From Alphaproteobacteria bacterium (lineage in GTDB: Bacteria > Pseudomonadota > Alphaproteobacteria > Micavibrionales > Micavibrionaceae), in the NCBI GenBank assembly GCA_029880245.1, contig JAOUOR010000005.1, forward strand, positions 1 to 49,320: a stretch of DNA of 49,320 nt, given 5' to 3'. The notes under the pieces are model-generated. The model did not search any database, was not told the origin of the DNA, and saw only the letters and a program-made list of their open reading frames with translations. The translations under genes and the position numbers were made by a program. Shown piece after piece: positions 34,838-47,232 of the stretch. Numbering within the stretch: position 1 is the stretch's first letter; every line of letters starts with the position of its first letter.

Positions 34838-35764
34838 ATGATAAACGAACAACACACACTCCGTGCCCGGACGACGATAAAAGGTGTGGGCCTTCATACA
34901 GGTAAGGTGATCCGCATGGATATGATTCCTGCCGATGCGGGGACAGGTATTGTTTTTGTGCGCACAGATATCAGGCAGGGCGATAATGTTATTCCGGCGC
35001 TTTGGGATAAGGTCGTTGATACACAGCTATGTACAGTGATCGGGAATGAAAATGGTGCACGCGTTGGCACGATAGAGCATCTTATGTCAGCACTTCGCGG
35101 GTGCGGTGTTGATAATTTGCGCATTGAAATTGATGGGCCGGAAGTGCCGATCCTTGATGGAAGTGCTGTGCTTTTTGTCGAATGTATCGAGAAAGTTGGT
35201 AAACAGGCACAAAATGCACCGCGCCGCGCAATCCGTGTATTGAAAGAGGTGAGTGTTGAGCTTGATGGTAAGAGAGTGAGCCTGAGTCCTGATGAGGGTA
35301 GCCTGTTTGAAGGTGAGATTACTTTTGATCATGGTGATATCGGGCACCAGAGCTTTTCAACGCGTCTGATTAACGGGAATTTCAAACATGATATCGCGCA
35401 GGCCCGCACTTTCGGTTTCCTGCATGAGGTTGAATATATGCGCTCTCAAGGCCTAGCTTTGGGCGGGTCCATGGATAATGCAATTGTGCTTAGTCCCGAA
35501 GCGGTTATGAATCCCGAAGGGCTCCGTTTTTCCAATGAGTTTATTCGTCATAAATTGCTGGATGCGATCGGTGATTTATATCTGGCAGGCGGTGTGATTC
35601 TTGGCGCATATGACGGCGTGAAAGCCGGACATATGATGAATAACAAGATATTGCATGCCTTGTTTGCCGATGATGCGAACTGGGAATATGCGGAAGAAAT
35701 TTCTCATATGCCTGTGTCGGCAGGTCAGGGTGCTTCTGAAGGTAGTCTTGTTTTTGCTGAATAA
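34838..35764 (+). CDS. lpxC: UDP-3-O-acyl-GlcNAc deacetylase LpxC
   Basis: LpxC is the zinc enzyme that commits UDP-acyl-GlcNAc to lipid A synthesis. The 308-residue product has GVGLHTGK near the start, the zinc motif TIEHLMSAL, DGSAVLFVE, ARTFGFLHEVE and the second zinc site FIRHKLLDAIGDLYL. The ATG at 34838 (MINEQHTLRARTTIKG) is chosen because it gives the family's usual N-terminus; an in-frame ATG at 34757 would add 27 unrelated residues. Having its own region after the ftsZ terminator, it is probably transcribed separately. Confidence 0.97.
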   Translation: MINEQHTLRARTTIKGVGLHTGKVIRMDMIPADAGTGIVFVRTDIRQGDNVIPALWDKVVDTQLCTVIGNENGARVGTIEHLMSALRGCGVDNLRIEIDGPEVPILDGSAVLFVECIEKVGKQAQNAPRRAIRVLKEVSVELDGKRVSLSPDEGSLFEGEITFDHGDIGHQSFSTRLINGNFKHDIAQARTFGFLHEVEYMRSQGLALGGSMDNAIVLSPEAVMNPEGLRFSNEFIRHKLLDAIGDLYLAGGVILGAYDGVKAGHMMNNKILHALFADDANWEYAEEISHMPVSAGQGASEGSLVFAE

Positions 35765-35819
35765 ATTCGGCTCATGGCCTTACCCTTTTTTTCATGAGAT
35801 GAACAGATTATGAACTTTA

Positions 35820-36743
35820 CTAACTTTGTGAGGGATAGGGCGAATTATCTTCTGGTTCGTCTTGTAAGTGCTTTGTTGCAAGAATTGTATGTTTGGCAAC
35901 ATAAAACTCGTCATCGAACATCGTGTTTTCGTCAAAGAGTGCAGATTCGATTTGCTCTTCAGTCAGACCTATTGCGCCTCTTAGATTGGCGCCTCTCAGA
36001 TCGGCTCCGGTCAAATCGGCCTTGGTCAGGGTAGCATCGGTCAGGATGGCGTCTCTCAGATTGGCACCCCTAAGATCGGCGCCGTACAGATTGGCACCGT
36101 ATAGATTGGCGCCTTCCAGATTGGCCCATCTCAGATAGGCATAAGTGAGTATAGCGTCATCCAGGTGGGCACCCTGTAGCTTTGCACTTTTTAGGTTAGC
36201 CGAGACTAAGTGAGCAATGGTTAGTATGGCTCCTCTTAGATCGGCATCACTCAGGATAGCGTTTTCCAGATTGGCATGAGTCAGGACGGCCCCTCTTAGA
36301 TCGGCATTGCTTAGGTCGGCCTTGTGCAGGATGGCATGGGTCAGTATGGCGCCTTCTAGATCTGCGTCTTTCAGTGTAGCCTCCATTAGATCAGCGTTGG
36401 CCAGGATGATATCTCTCATATCCGAACCGGCTAAGTTAATGTAGCGCAGATGGGCAAAAGACAGGTTTATCTTCTTTTCGTCCTGTTCTTTCTTGAGGAT
36501 CTCTTTTCTTAGTGTCTCAAGGATAAAGATTCCATGGTTGTAGCTATCGCGTTCTCTTTTATTGAGGCGAAAGATGCCGTTATCTTCATGGTTGTCGCGA
36601 AGCATGCATAGGGGTTCATGTCTATACTTATAATGCTTAAGAATCTCTTTGTGTTTGATGTAGCGCTGGCGGATATCTTCATCTTTATTTGTGAAGGCGT
36701 TTCGCAAATCGTTAAATGCATGTTGCAGGTAATGGGCGAGCAT
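35820..36743 (-). CDS. Pentapeptide-repeat protein 1
   Basis: The 307-residue product has a charged helical N-terminal region (about residues 1-95, containing NGIFRL) and then about 30 tandem pentapeptides of the A(D/N)Lxx type over residues 100-265 (for example ADLRGANLRDAILTDATL). These fold into a right-handed quadrilateral beta helix. Some family members mimic DNA and protect gyrase, others are structural; the N-terminal region does not tell which. It is a close paralogue of the next gene (same layout, same NGIF(R/T) region). There is no signal peptide. In the plus direction the repeats produce long meaningless frames. Confidence 0.9.
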   Translation of the reverse strand: MLAHYLQHAFNDLRNAFTNKDEDIRQRYIKHKEILKHYKYRHEPLCMLRDNHEDNGIFRLNKRERDSYNHGIFILETLRKEILKKEQDEKKINLSFAHLRYINLAGSDMRDIILANADLMEATLKDADLEGAILTHAILHKADLSNADLRGAVLTHANLENAILSDADLRGAILTIAHLVSANLKSAKLQGAHLDDAILTYAYLRWANLEGANLYGANLYGADLRGANLRDAILTDATLTKADLTGADLRGANLRGAIGLTEEQIESALFDENTMFDDEFYVAKHTILATKHLQDEPEDNSPYPSQS

Positions 36744-36838
36744 GGCGTTGGGAATCTACCTTTTTATGATTTTTTGTTATGTACCTATGAGTATAAGATT
36801 TTACCATATTATGTCAATAAAAATACTGGTTCGTATCA

Positions 36839-37765
36839 TCAGGAAATTACAGGAGTATCTGGCTGCGAGAAACTTTCCTTGTTTACAGGGTTTGAACGTT
36901 GTGCTTTAAGGATTTCCGCTTTGAGGTTGTTGAAACCCGAGCCTAACATTGTTGTTTCATCGATATAGGCAGATATTATCTGTTGTGAGGTCAGATTTCT
37001 TGTTCCTCTCAGATTGGCTCCTCTTAGATCGGCACCTCTCAGATCGGTTTTGGTCAGAAAGGCGCCTTCCAGATTGGCGCCTTCCAGATTGGCACCTTCC
37101 AGATTGGCACCGTCCAGATGGGCCCGTTCCAGATGGGCCTTTTTTAGATTAGCGTAGGTCAGAGTTGCTTTGAACAAAAGAGTTTTTACCAGATTGGCTT
37201 TGGTCAGCGTTGCCCCTGTCAGATCGGCTCCTTCCATATTGGCTCCAAACAGATCAGCCCTAGTCAGTATGGCTTGGGTCAGATCGGCTTCGCTCAGATC
37301 GGTTCCTGCCAGATCGGCTTTGACCAGTCTGGCCTCGACAAGATCTGCCCCGTTCAGATTGGCTCCACTCATATAGGCTCTGGTCAGATTAGCGCTTGTC
37401 AGTGTGGCATTGCCTAGATCGGCTTCAGTCAGGATGGCCTTGATCAGATCAACTCCGGTTAGGTCGGCATTATTTAAACGTGCGTAGGGAAGGTTTATTT
37501 TTCCCTGCGGAATTTTTTCTTTTATTTTATTAAGTATATAGGTTCCATGTTCATATTCGTCTTTTTTAAGGCGGAAAATGCCATTATCTTCATCAGCGTT
37601 GCGATGCTCGCATAGCTTTTTGTCTAATATTATGTGATGGTTATATTTATTGTCATCTTTGAGCTGTTGGAGAATCTCTTGATGTTTGAGATAACGCTCA
37701 ACGTGGTCATCATCGGAAATAGAATTTGTGTTTTTAAAAACAATAGATGCTAGTCTTTTAAGCAT
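36839..37765 (-). CDS. Pentapeptide-repeat protein 2
   Basis: The 308-residue paralogue of the protein at 35820-36743 is built the same way: a charged N-terminal region of about 90 residues (RYLKHQEILQQL, DEDNGIFRLKKDEYEHGTYIL) followed by about 30 pentapeptides (for example ANLEGANLEGANLEGAFL) and a C-terminal tail ending TPVIS. It lies upstream of its partner on the same strand, and the start codons are exactly 1,022 bases apart. The cellular role is not known. The best guess is an adaptor or protective protein. Confidence 0.9.
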   Translation of the reverse strand: MLKRLASIVFKNTNSISDDDHVERYLKHQEILQQLKDDNKYNHHIILDKKLCEHRNADEDNGIFRLKKDEYEHGTYILNKIKEKIPQGKINLPYARLNNADLTGVDLIKAILTEADLGNATLTSANLTRAYMSGANLNGADLVEARLVKADLAGTDLSEADLTQAILTRADLFGANMEGADLTGATLTKANLVKTLLFKATLTYANLKKAHLERAHLDGANLEGANLEGANLEGAFLTKTDLRGADLRGANLRGTRNLTSQQIISAYIDETTMLGSGFNNLKAEILKAQRSNPVNKESFSQPDTPVIS

Positions 37766-37832
37766 GGCCCTGTGGCTCCCCTTAATTTATAATTTATTGT
37801 TATGCGCATAATTATAGAAACCTATTATTCTT

Positions 37833-37885
37833 ATGTCAATAAAAATGGCAGTCCGTATCATCAAGAGATAACCGGAAAAGTTTTC
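37833..37885 (-). pseudogene. Vestige of the 3' end of a third pentapeptide gene
   Basis: Read on the minus strand, the bases ending at 37861 encode TFPVIS and a TGA stop, matching TPVIS-stop at the end of protein 2. The following bases to 37833 match those after the stop of protein 2 (shared ATTTTTATTGACAT). The distance to the equivalent position is exactly 1,022 bases, and the 95-base gap from this stop to the next start is the same length as that between the two intact genes. The rest of the third copy is gone. Confidence 0.65.
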
Positions 37886-37980
37886 CTTATATTGTCTTGG
37901 GTTGATTTAGGAAAGTTCTTTCTTTGGCTTTATCTTCAGTTTATCAATAAGACATGTCTAAGAAGAATCGGAGCCAATAT

Positions 37981-38802
37981 ATGATCTTCAGAAAATTTTT
38001 TCTGTTTACCATGATTGTGGTCAGCTTATCTGCGTGCTCGTCATCCGGAGGTAAAAAGGAAAAAGTCGAAGCGGATTCGGTGGAGGCTTTGTATGAGCGG
38101 GCTGATACGGCGCTTAAGAAAAAAAACTATGTCGAGGCTACGAAATATTTTGAAGAGCTTGAGCGGCAGCATCCTTATTCCGAATGGTCGGTACGGGCAC
38201 AGATCATGGGGGCGTATGCCTCTTATCTGGATCAGCGTTATGATGAGGCTATAGCATCGATTGATCGTTATATCCAGCTTCACCCCGGCGCGGAAGATGT
38301 GGATTATGCCTATTATCTCAAGGCGATGTCTTATTACGAGCAGATATCGGATGTGCGCCGCGACCAGAATATGACGATTGATGCTTTAAGGGCGTTTAAT
38401 ACTTTGATCGGGCGATTCCCCAATAGTGAGTATTCCCGCGATGCATCCTTGAAACGTGATTTGGCGATGGACCATCTTGCGGGAAAAGAAATGGAAGTCG
38501 GGCGTTATTATCTGGAGCGTGGGCATGTGAATGCGGCGATTAACAGATTTCGCAGTGTGATCGTCAATTTCCAGACTACGAGCCATGTACCCGAGGCATT
38601 GCATCGTCTGGTTGAGGCTTATCTGACTTTGGGGTTGAAGCATGAAGCCCTTAAAGTAGCAGCGGTTCTAGGGCATAATTACCCGGGCAGCAAATGGTAT
38701 GAGCGGTCCTATGCGTTGCTTGATCCGGCTTCGCGGAGCAAAATTGATGATGATAAGGGCTTCTTTACGCGTACGATTGAATCACTTTTATCACCGGGTT
38801 AG
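37981..38802 (+). CDS. bamD: Outer membrane assembly lipoprotein BamD
   Basis: BamD is the essential lipoprotein partner of BamA in inserting outer membrane proteins. The 273-residue product has a lipoprotein signal peptide with lipobox LSAC and acylated Cys19, then tetratricopeptide-like repeats (VEALYERADTALKKKNYVEAT, YDEAIASIDRYIQLHPGAEDVDYAYYLKAMSYY). The start at 37981 is chosen because CGGAG is seven bases upstream and the signal peptide starts there. It is followed by recN, the usual order in alphaproteobacteria. Confidence 0.95.
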   Translation: MIFRKFFLFTMIVVSLSACSSSGGKKEKVEADSVEALYERADTALKKKNYVEATKYFEELERQHPYSEWSVRAQIMGAYASYLDQRYDEAIASIDRYIQLHPGAEDVDYAYYLKAMSYYEQISDVRRDQNMTIDALRAFNTLIGRFPNSEYSRDASLKRDLAMDHLAGKEMEVGRYYLERGHVNAAINRFRSVIVNFQTTSHVPEALHRLVEAYLTLGLKHEALKVAAVLGHNYPGSKWYERSYALLDPASRSKIDDDKGFFTRTIESLLSPG

Positions 38803-38816
38803 GAGGCTGTTCTGAT

Positions 38817-42795
<3,979 letters not shown>

Positions 42796-42839
42796 AAAAT
42801 TTTTCTCCTGAATCAATTATGTGCTATCTTGCATTTTTC

Positions 42840-43844
42840 TTAAAAAGGTTTCAAGGTCTCTGGTCGTTTGATAGTCATTTTATCAATCAGATTATAGAAT
42901 TTTTGTAAAAAATCATTCCGGATTTCATCTTTTTCCATCAAAATTTCATGATAAGACTCTGGGTATTCGAGTATTTCCGTGTTTTTCATATTGTTTACGG
43001 TCTTTAAGGACGTTTTATTATCAACCAGATGTTCATGCTCCGGTATTCCAAAAATGCACGGCGTTTCAATTCTTTTATGATAATTCGAATTTTGAAGGCT
43101 CATGCAGGATTTATGGGCCTGATGAACCCAGCCATATGTAACATCTCCGCAACGCAAAGATTCATTGAGTTCACACCATTGATTGTGAATAAGCGAGCGT
43201 ACTGGATCGCTCGTAAGTTTTTTTTCAGGTGAGGGTAAAGTATTCACCCAGTCTTTGCCACCAGGAATATAGTTATTACCCATAAGGGTGCTGCAAAAGG
43301 TACTTGCCACGGAGGCTACAGGATTTGGAATATGTTCAAAAACTTTTAGTCCTATCATTGGGGCGCTCATTGCTGCGCATTCTACGATTTTTGGATGGTC
43401 GTGCAGAAGTCGCAGCCCAATATGCGCTCCCATAGAATGAGCGAGCATTGCCAGGGGTATCCGTCCCTTATCGGGGTGAACGCTGGAGTGTTTGATGTAT
43501 TCATTGATAAAATAATGGAGATCTGCAACATCTTCTCTAAAATCTCCGTTAAAACGCTTTTGGGGGTTTGCAGGGATATAACGCGTAGATTCTCCTTGTC
43601 CGGCCCAGTCCAATGTCCAGAAAGCAAAATTATGATCAAGGCACCAATGGGCGGTTTCAAAATATTTTTCGCTAAATTCGCGGACACCCTGCAGGCATAT
43701 GATTACGGCATCGGGGATACTGTCTTGTGGGAAAACAGAGCCAAAACGGATTTTGCGACCCTTTATGCGCTCGAAATGATGCCAGCGCCACCCTTTGGGC
43801 TGCCTGAAACGCTCTTCAATATCCGGTGTAATATTGTTATCCAT
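42840..43844 (-). CDS. Lysophospholipase-like alpha/beta hydrolase
   Basis: The 334-residue protein is of the serine aminopeptidase S33 / monoglyceride lipase group. The nucleophile is Ser137 in LAHSMGAHIG, and the oxyanion region is CLQGVREFSEKYFE with DWAGQGES following. The C-terminal PESYHEILME holds the catalytic histidine. It has no signal peptide and probably acts on lysophospholipids or short esters in the cytoplasm or at the membrane. It lies downstream of pntB on the same strand, 70 bases away, with no clear link to it. Confidence 0.85.
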   Translation of the reverse strand: MDNNITPDIEERFRQPKGWRWHHFERIKGRKIRFGSVFPQDSIPDAVIICLQGVREFSEKYFETAHWCLDHNFAFWTLDWAGQGESTRYIPANPQKRFNGDFREDVADLHYFINEYIKHSSVHPDKGRIPLAMLAHSMGAHIGLRLLHDHPKIVECAAMSAPMIGLKVFEHIPNPVASVASTFCSTLMGNNYIPGGKDWVNTLPSPEKKLTSDPVRSLIHNQWCELNESLRCGDVTYGWVHQAHKSCMSLQNSNYHKRIETPCIFGIPEHEHLVDNKTSLKTVNNMKNTEILEYPESYHEILMEKDEIRNDFLQKFYNLIDKMTIKRPETLKPF

Positions 43845-43914
43845 AGTTACTTTTGCCCTTGATATCTGTATTATCTTTTAAAAAAGTTAACAGATTATCA
43901 AAGTTAAACAAAAA

Positions 43915-45303
43915 CTATTCCATAGCTTTGATAATTTCTTCGGTCATCTTTTTGGCATCGCCAAGAAGCATCATCGTATTACTACTGTAAAACAAAGGGT
44001 TATCAATGCCAGCATAGCCAGAACCCATAGAGCGTTTGACAAATAAAACTGTTTTTGCTTTTTCAACGTCCAGTACCGGCATGCCATAAATTGGAGAAGA
44101 GGAATCGTTTTTGGCGGCGGGGTTGGTTATATCATTGGCGCCAATTACATAGGCGATATCGGCTTGGGCAAAATCGCGGTTTATATCATCCATCTCGAAC
44201 ACTTCGTCATAGGGAACATTGGCTTCGGCAAGTAGAACATTCATATGACCCGGCATGCGGCCTGCGACAGGGTGTATGGCGTATTTTACGTCAACACCTT
44301 CCTTTTTCAATATATCTGCCATTTCCCGCACAGCATGTTGGGCTTGGGCTACAGCCATACCATAACCGGGGACTATGATAACTTTTGATGCATTTTTCAT
44401 CAGATAGGCGGCATCATCTGAGGCTCCTATTTTAGCCGAGCGATCGCCCATATCTTGCGTTCCTGACGCAGTATCATCGACGCCAAAACCGCCAAGGATA
44501 ACATTAAGGAAAGAGCGGTTCATGCCCTTACACATAATATAGGATAGGATGGCACCGGAAGACCCAACCAGCGCGCCGGTGACAATCAAAAGGTTATTAT
44601 GCAGTGTAAAACCAATTCCTGCGGCGGCCCATCCCGAGTAAGAATTCAGCATAGAAATAATTACGGGCATATCTGCGCCGCCAATCGGGATAATCATTAG
44701 TACACCAAGAGCAAGCGCAATCAGGCATATCAGCCAGAAATAAAAGCTGCTCCCTGTCCAGCAGAGCAGAATAATGCTGAGGAACATAATGCCCCCCAAA
44801 ATAGCATTAAGCTTATGCTGTCCGTTAAAGATCACAGGTTTCCCCGAAATTTTTCCATGGAGTTTTCCCCATGCGATGATAGATCCTGTAAAAGTAATTG
44901 CTCCGATGGCAAGACCTAATGCCATTTCAAAAAGGCTTGCGCCCTTAATATTGCCGAATGTTCCTATACCGTAAGCTTCCGGATTATAGAAGGCGGCTGC
45001 AGCAACGAAGACGGCGGCAAGACCAACCAGAGAGTGGAAGGCTGCCATAAGTTGCGGCAGGTCGGTCATGGCTATACGCGTTGCGATAAACCAACCAATA
45101 AAACCTCCGACAGGAATGCCAAGCAATATAAGTGTATAACTTTCTATTTGTGGGGCAAAAAAGGTTGTGAGAATGGCCAGAGCCATACCTGCAATTCCGT
45201 AATTAAGTCCTTTAAGCGCTGTGGTCGGGTGGGAAAGGCCACGTAAAGACAGAATAAACAGGACCGAGGCAACCAAATAAGCCAGTGAAGCTGTTATTGA
45301 CAT
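43915..45303 (-). CDS. pntB: NAD(P) transhydrogenase subunit beta
   Basis: PntB forms the NADP(H)-binding half and most of the proton channel of the membrane transhydrogenase, which drives NADPH formation with the proton gradient. The 462-residue product has about eight or nine membrane helices over residues 1-260, then domain III with the Rossmann loop VPGYGMAVAQAQHAV, VKYAIHPVAGRMPGHMNVLLAEA and GANDITNPAA. AGGAG precedes the ATG. It is the third gene of the pntA1-pntA2-pntB operon. Confidence 0.97.
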   Translation of the reverse strand: MSITASLAYLVASVLFILSLRGLSHPTTALKGLNYGIAGMALAILTTFFAPQIESYTLILLGIPVGGFIGWFIATRIAMTDLPQLMAAFHSLVGLAAVFVAAAAFYNPEAYGIGTFGNIKGASLFEMALGLAIGAITFTGSIIAWGKLHGKISGKPVIFNGQHKLNAILGGIMFLSIILLCWTGSSFYFWLICLIALALGVLMIIPIGGADMPVIISMLNSYSGWAAAGIGFTLHNNLLIVTGALVGSSGAILSYIMCKGMNRSFLNVILGGFGVDDTASGTQDMGDRSAKIGASDDAAYLMKNASKVIIVPGYGMAVAQAQHAVREMADILKKEGVDVKYAIHPVAGRMPGHMNVLLAEANVPYDEVFEMDDINRDFAQADIAYVIGANDITNPAAKNDSSSPIYGMPVLDVEKAKTVLFVKRSMGSGYAGIDNPLFYSSNTMMLLGDAKKMTEEIIKAME

Positions 45304-45329
45304 GTTTTTCTCCTAAATATTCTGCTTCT

Positions 45330-45740
45330 TTATGTTTTTTTCTGAAACATATTCAGCATACGTTTTGTTATAATGAAGCCACCGAAAATATTCACCGAAG
45401 CCAATGTTATAGCCAGAAATCCCAAGAATTTAGAAAATCCGCCGTCAATTGGCCCTGCGGCAAGTATTGCGCCAACAATAATCACAGATGAAATTGCATT
45501 TGTGATACCCATGAGTGGGGAGTGCAGAGCCGGTGTAACACGCCAGACAACATGATATCCGACAAAGCAGGCCAGAACGAATACGGTCAGGGCGGTGATA
45601 ATAAAGGGCTCGGTGTGCATAGAGTCCAAAGTCGTCGCGCTTACGTCTGATGCAATTTGGTCGGCCTCGGCTGCCAGACCTCTAAGACGATCAGCCATTT
45701 CTGTGTAGCTTTCGATCAAAGTCTTTGTTTCTGTTGTCAT
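45330..45740 (-). CDS. pntA2: NAD(P) transhydrogenase alpha part 2 (membrane part)
   Basis: This short subunit supplies the membrane helices of the alpha chain in organisms that split PntA. The 136-residue product has an N-terminal soluble stretch of about 45 residues, then three or four helices ([61 protein letters not shown]). AAGGACT lies just upstream and overlaps the stop of pntA1. pntB follows 26 bases later. Confidence 0.93.
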   Translation of the reverse strand: MTTETKTLIESYTEMADRLRGLAAEADQIASDVSATTLDSMHTEPFIITALTVFVLACFVGYHVVWRVTPALHSPLMGITNAISSVIIVGAILAAGPIDGGFSKFLGFLAITLASVNIFGGFIITKRMLNMFQKKT

Positions 45741-45743
45741 GAT

Positions 45744-46973
45744 CTAGTCCTTTTTGGTCTTGGTCGTCGTCTTTTTGCTCGTGGCAGATTTAGAGTCTTT
45801 TGCTTTTTTATTGGATCCGATTGTCTTGCTCTTTGTGTCTTTTATAAAATTCGGATGGATTATTTTTCCATTCTTGGTCATAGCTATACCCTTGATGATA
45901 TCATCTTCCCAATCGATGGCGAGTTTCCCGCTCTCCTTGTCCATAATAAGGCTGATTAGATTAAATAAGTTTTTGGCATAGAGCATGGAAGCATCAGCGG
46001 CCAAGCGACTTGGTACATTAATGTGCCCAATAATCGTCACGCCATGTTTTTCAATAACTTTTCCAGATTCTGAAAGGGCGCAATTTCCTCCTGTTTCAAC
46101 TGCAAGGTCTACTATGACGCTGCCTGGTTTCATTGATTTAACCATATCAGCCGTAATTAGAACAGGGGCAGGGCGGCCCGGGATAAGGGCAGTGGTAATA
46201 ACAATATCCTGTTTTGCTATATGGCTTTCGATGAGTGCCGCTTGTTTTTTCTTATAAGCGGCAGACATTTCCTTGGCATAACCGCCAGCAGTTTCGGCTT
46301 CCTTAAATTCATCATCCTCGACAGCAATAAAATTTGCGCCAAGGGATTGGACCTGCTCTTTTGCAGCGGGGCGGACATCTGTGGCTGATACAACGGCACC
46401 AAGACGTTTGGCTGTGGCAATGGCTTGAAGTCCTGCAACGCCCGCACCCATAACGAAGACTTTTGCCGGTGGTACTGTTCCGGCGGCTGTCATCATCATT
46501 GGAAAAGCATGAGCGTAATGTTCGGCAGCATCCAGTACTGATTTATATCCGGCCAGGTTTGACTGAGAGGAAAGCACGTCCATACTTTGGGCACGACTGA
46601 TGCGCGGGACAAATTCCATGGAAAATGTATCAATACAGGCTTTCGCGCAGTCATTTAGGATTTTGTCGTTACTAAAGGGGGAGAGCATGGAAATTAAAAG
46701 TTGTCCTCTTGAAAGAACATCTAATTCATTTTTATCAGGAGCCTGAACTTTTAGGATAATATCTGCTTCCTTTACTGTGGATTCGTAGTCTTTCTTAATA
46801 GTAGCCCCAGCTTTTTTAAGAACATCATCAGGAAAATTGGACGCTTCACCTGCTCCGGATTCTATAATAATACTGCACCCCATATCGCTGAGTTTTTTTA
46901 CAACTTCCGGCGATATTGCCACACGTTTTTCGTGTTTTGCTGTTTCTTTCGGTATTGCTATTTTCAGGCCCAC
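45744..46973 (-). CDS. pntA1: NAD(P) transhydrogenase alpha part 1 (NAD-binding)
   Basis: This soluble subunit binds NAD(H) and passes hydride to PntB. The 409-residue product has the alanine dehydrogenase-like N-terminal domain (KIAIPKETAKHEKRVAISPEVV), the Rossmann loop FVMGAGVAGLQAIATAKRLGA and SATDVRP. The last 35 or so residues are an unusual tail rich in Lys, Ser and Thr (KTIGSNKKAKDSKSATSKK) not needed for catalysis. The start is a GTG at 46973 with AAGGATC about seven bases upstream; no ATG is nearby. It heads the operon. Confidence 0.95.
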   Translation of the reverse strand: MGLKIAIPKETAKHEKRVAISPEVVKKLSDMGCSIIIESGAGEASNFPDDVLKKAGATIKKDYESTVKEADIILKVQAPDKNELDVLSRGQLLISMLSPFSNDKILNDCAKACIDTFSMEFVPRISRAQSMDVLSSQSNLAGYKSVLDAAEHYAHAFPMMMTAAGTVPPAKVFVMGAGVAGLQAIATAKRLGAVVSATDVRPAAKEQVQSLGANFIAVEDDEFKEAETAGGYAKEMSAAYKKKQAALIESHIAKQDIVITTALIPGRPAPVLITADMVKSMKPGSVIVDLAVETGGNCALSESGKVIEKHGVTIIGHINVPSRLAADASMLYAKNLFNLISLIMDKESGKLAIDWEDDIIKGIAMTKNGKIIHPNFIKDTKSKTIGSNKKAKDSKSATSKKTTTKTKKD

Positions 46974-47232
46974 GGCAAGATCCTTGTAAACATTTTTTGT
47001 TTAACTTTGAACTGATAAGTCAAAGAACAATGCACGATTTGATGCGTTTTGTGAAGAGGGGATAAGGGAGATTAGCTCATTTTATTTCAGCGAAGAAAAA
47101 TATCGACTTTTTACTGATTGTTATTAAGATTCCAGTGTAAAGTCTTGATTAAATTTATACCTTCTGTATTATGAATAGTTCTATGGCAGATATTCGTTCT
47201 TCTGCTTTTTCACTAACGAGTAACCTATTTAT
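46974..47232. other. Divergent intergenic region between pntA1 and the TolC-like gene
   Basis: This gap of 259 bases holds promoters for both sides and no gene that I can support. The plus-strand promoter is listed separately; the minus-strand promoter of the pnt operon was not resolved. Confidence 0.6.
47145..47172 (+). promoter_or_regulatory. Probable sigma70 promoter of the type I secretion operon
   Basis: TTGATT (47145-47150) and TATTAT (47167-47172) are 16 bases apart, with the start expected about 50 bases before the ATG at 47233. Confidence 0.5.

Noticed and set aside
35771-35798. Inverted repeat CTCATG/CATGAG after lpxC as a terminator
   Set aside because: The stem is only six pairs with a 16-base loop, and the T run lies inside the loop rather than after the stem.
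35923-37376. Regular 15-base repeats on the plus strand that resemble a CRISPR array, plus long plus-strand frames rich in APLRSAP
   Set aside because: The period is 15 bases without spacers and comes from the A(D/N)Lxx pentapeptide codons of the two minus-strand genes; the plus frames are their shadows.
37802-37984. Plus-strand frame of 60 residues before bamD
   Set aside because: It covers the vestigial 3' end of the lost pentapeptide gene and the bamD leader, and has no ribosome site.
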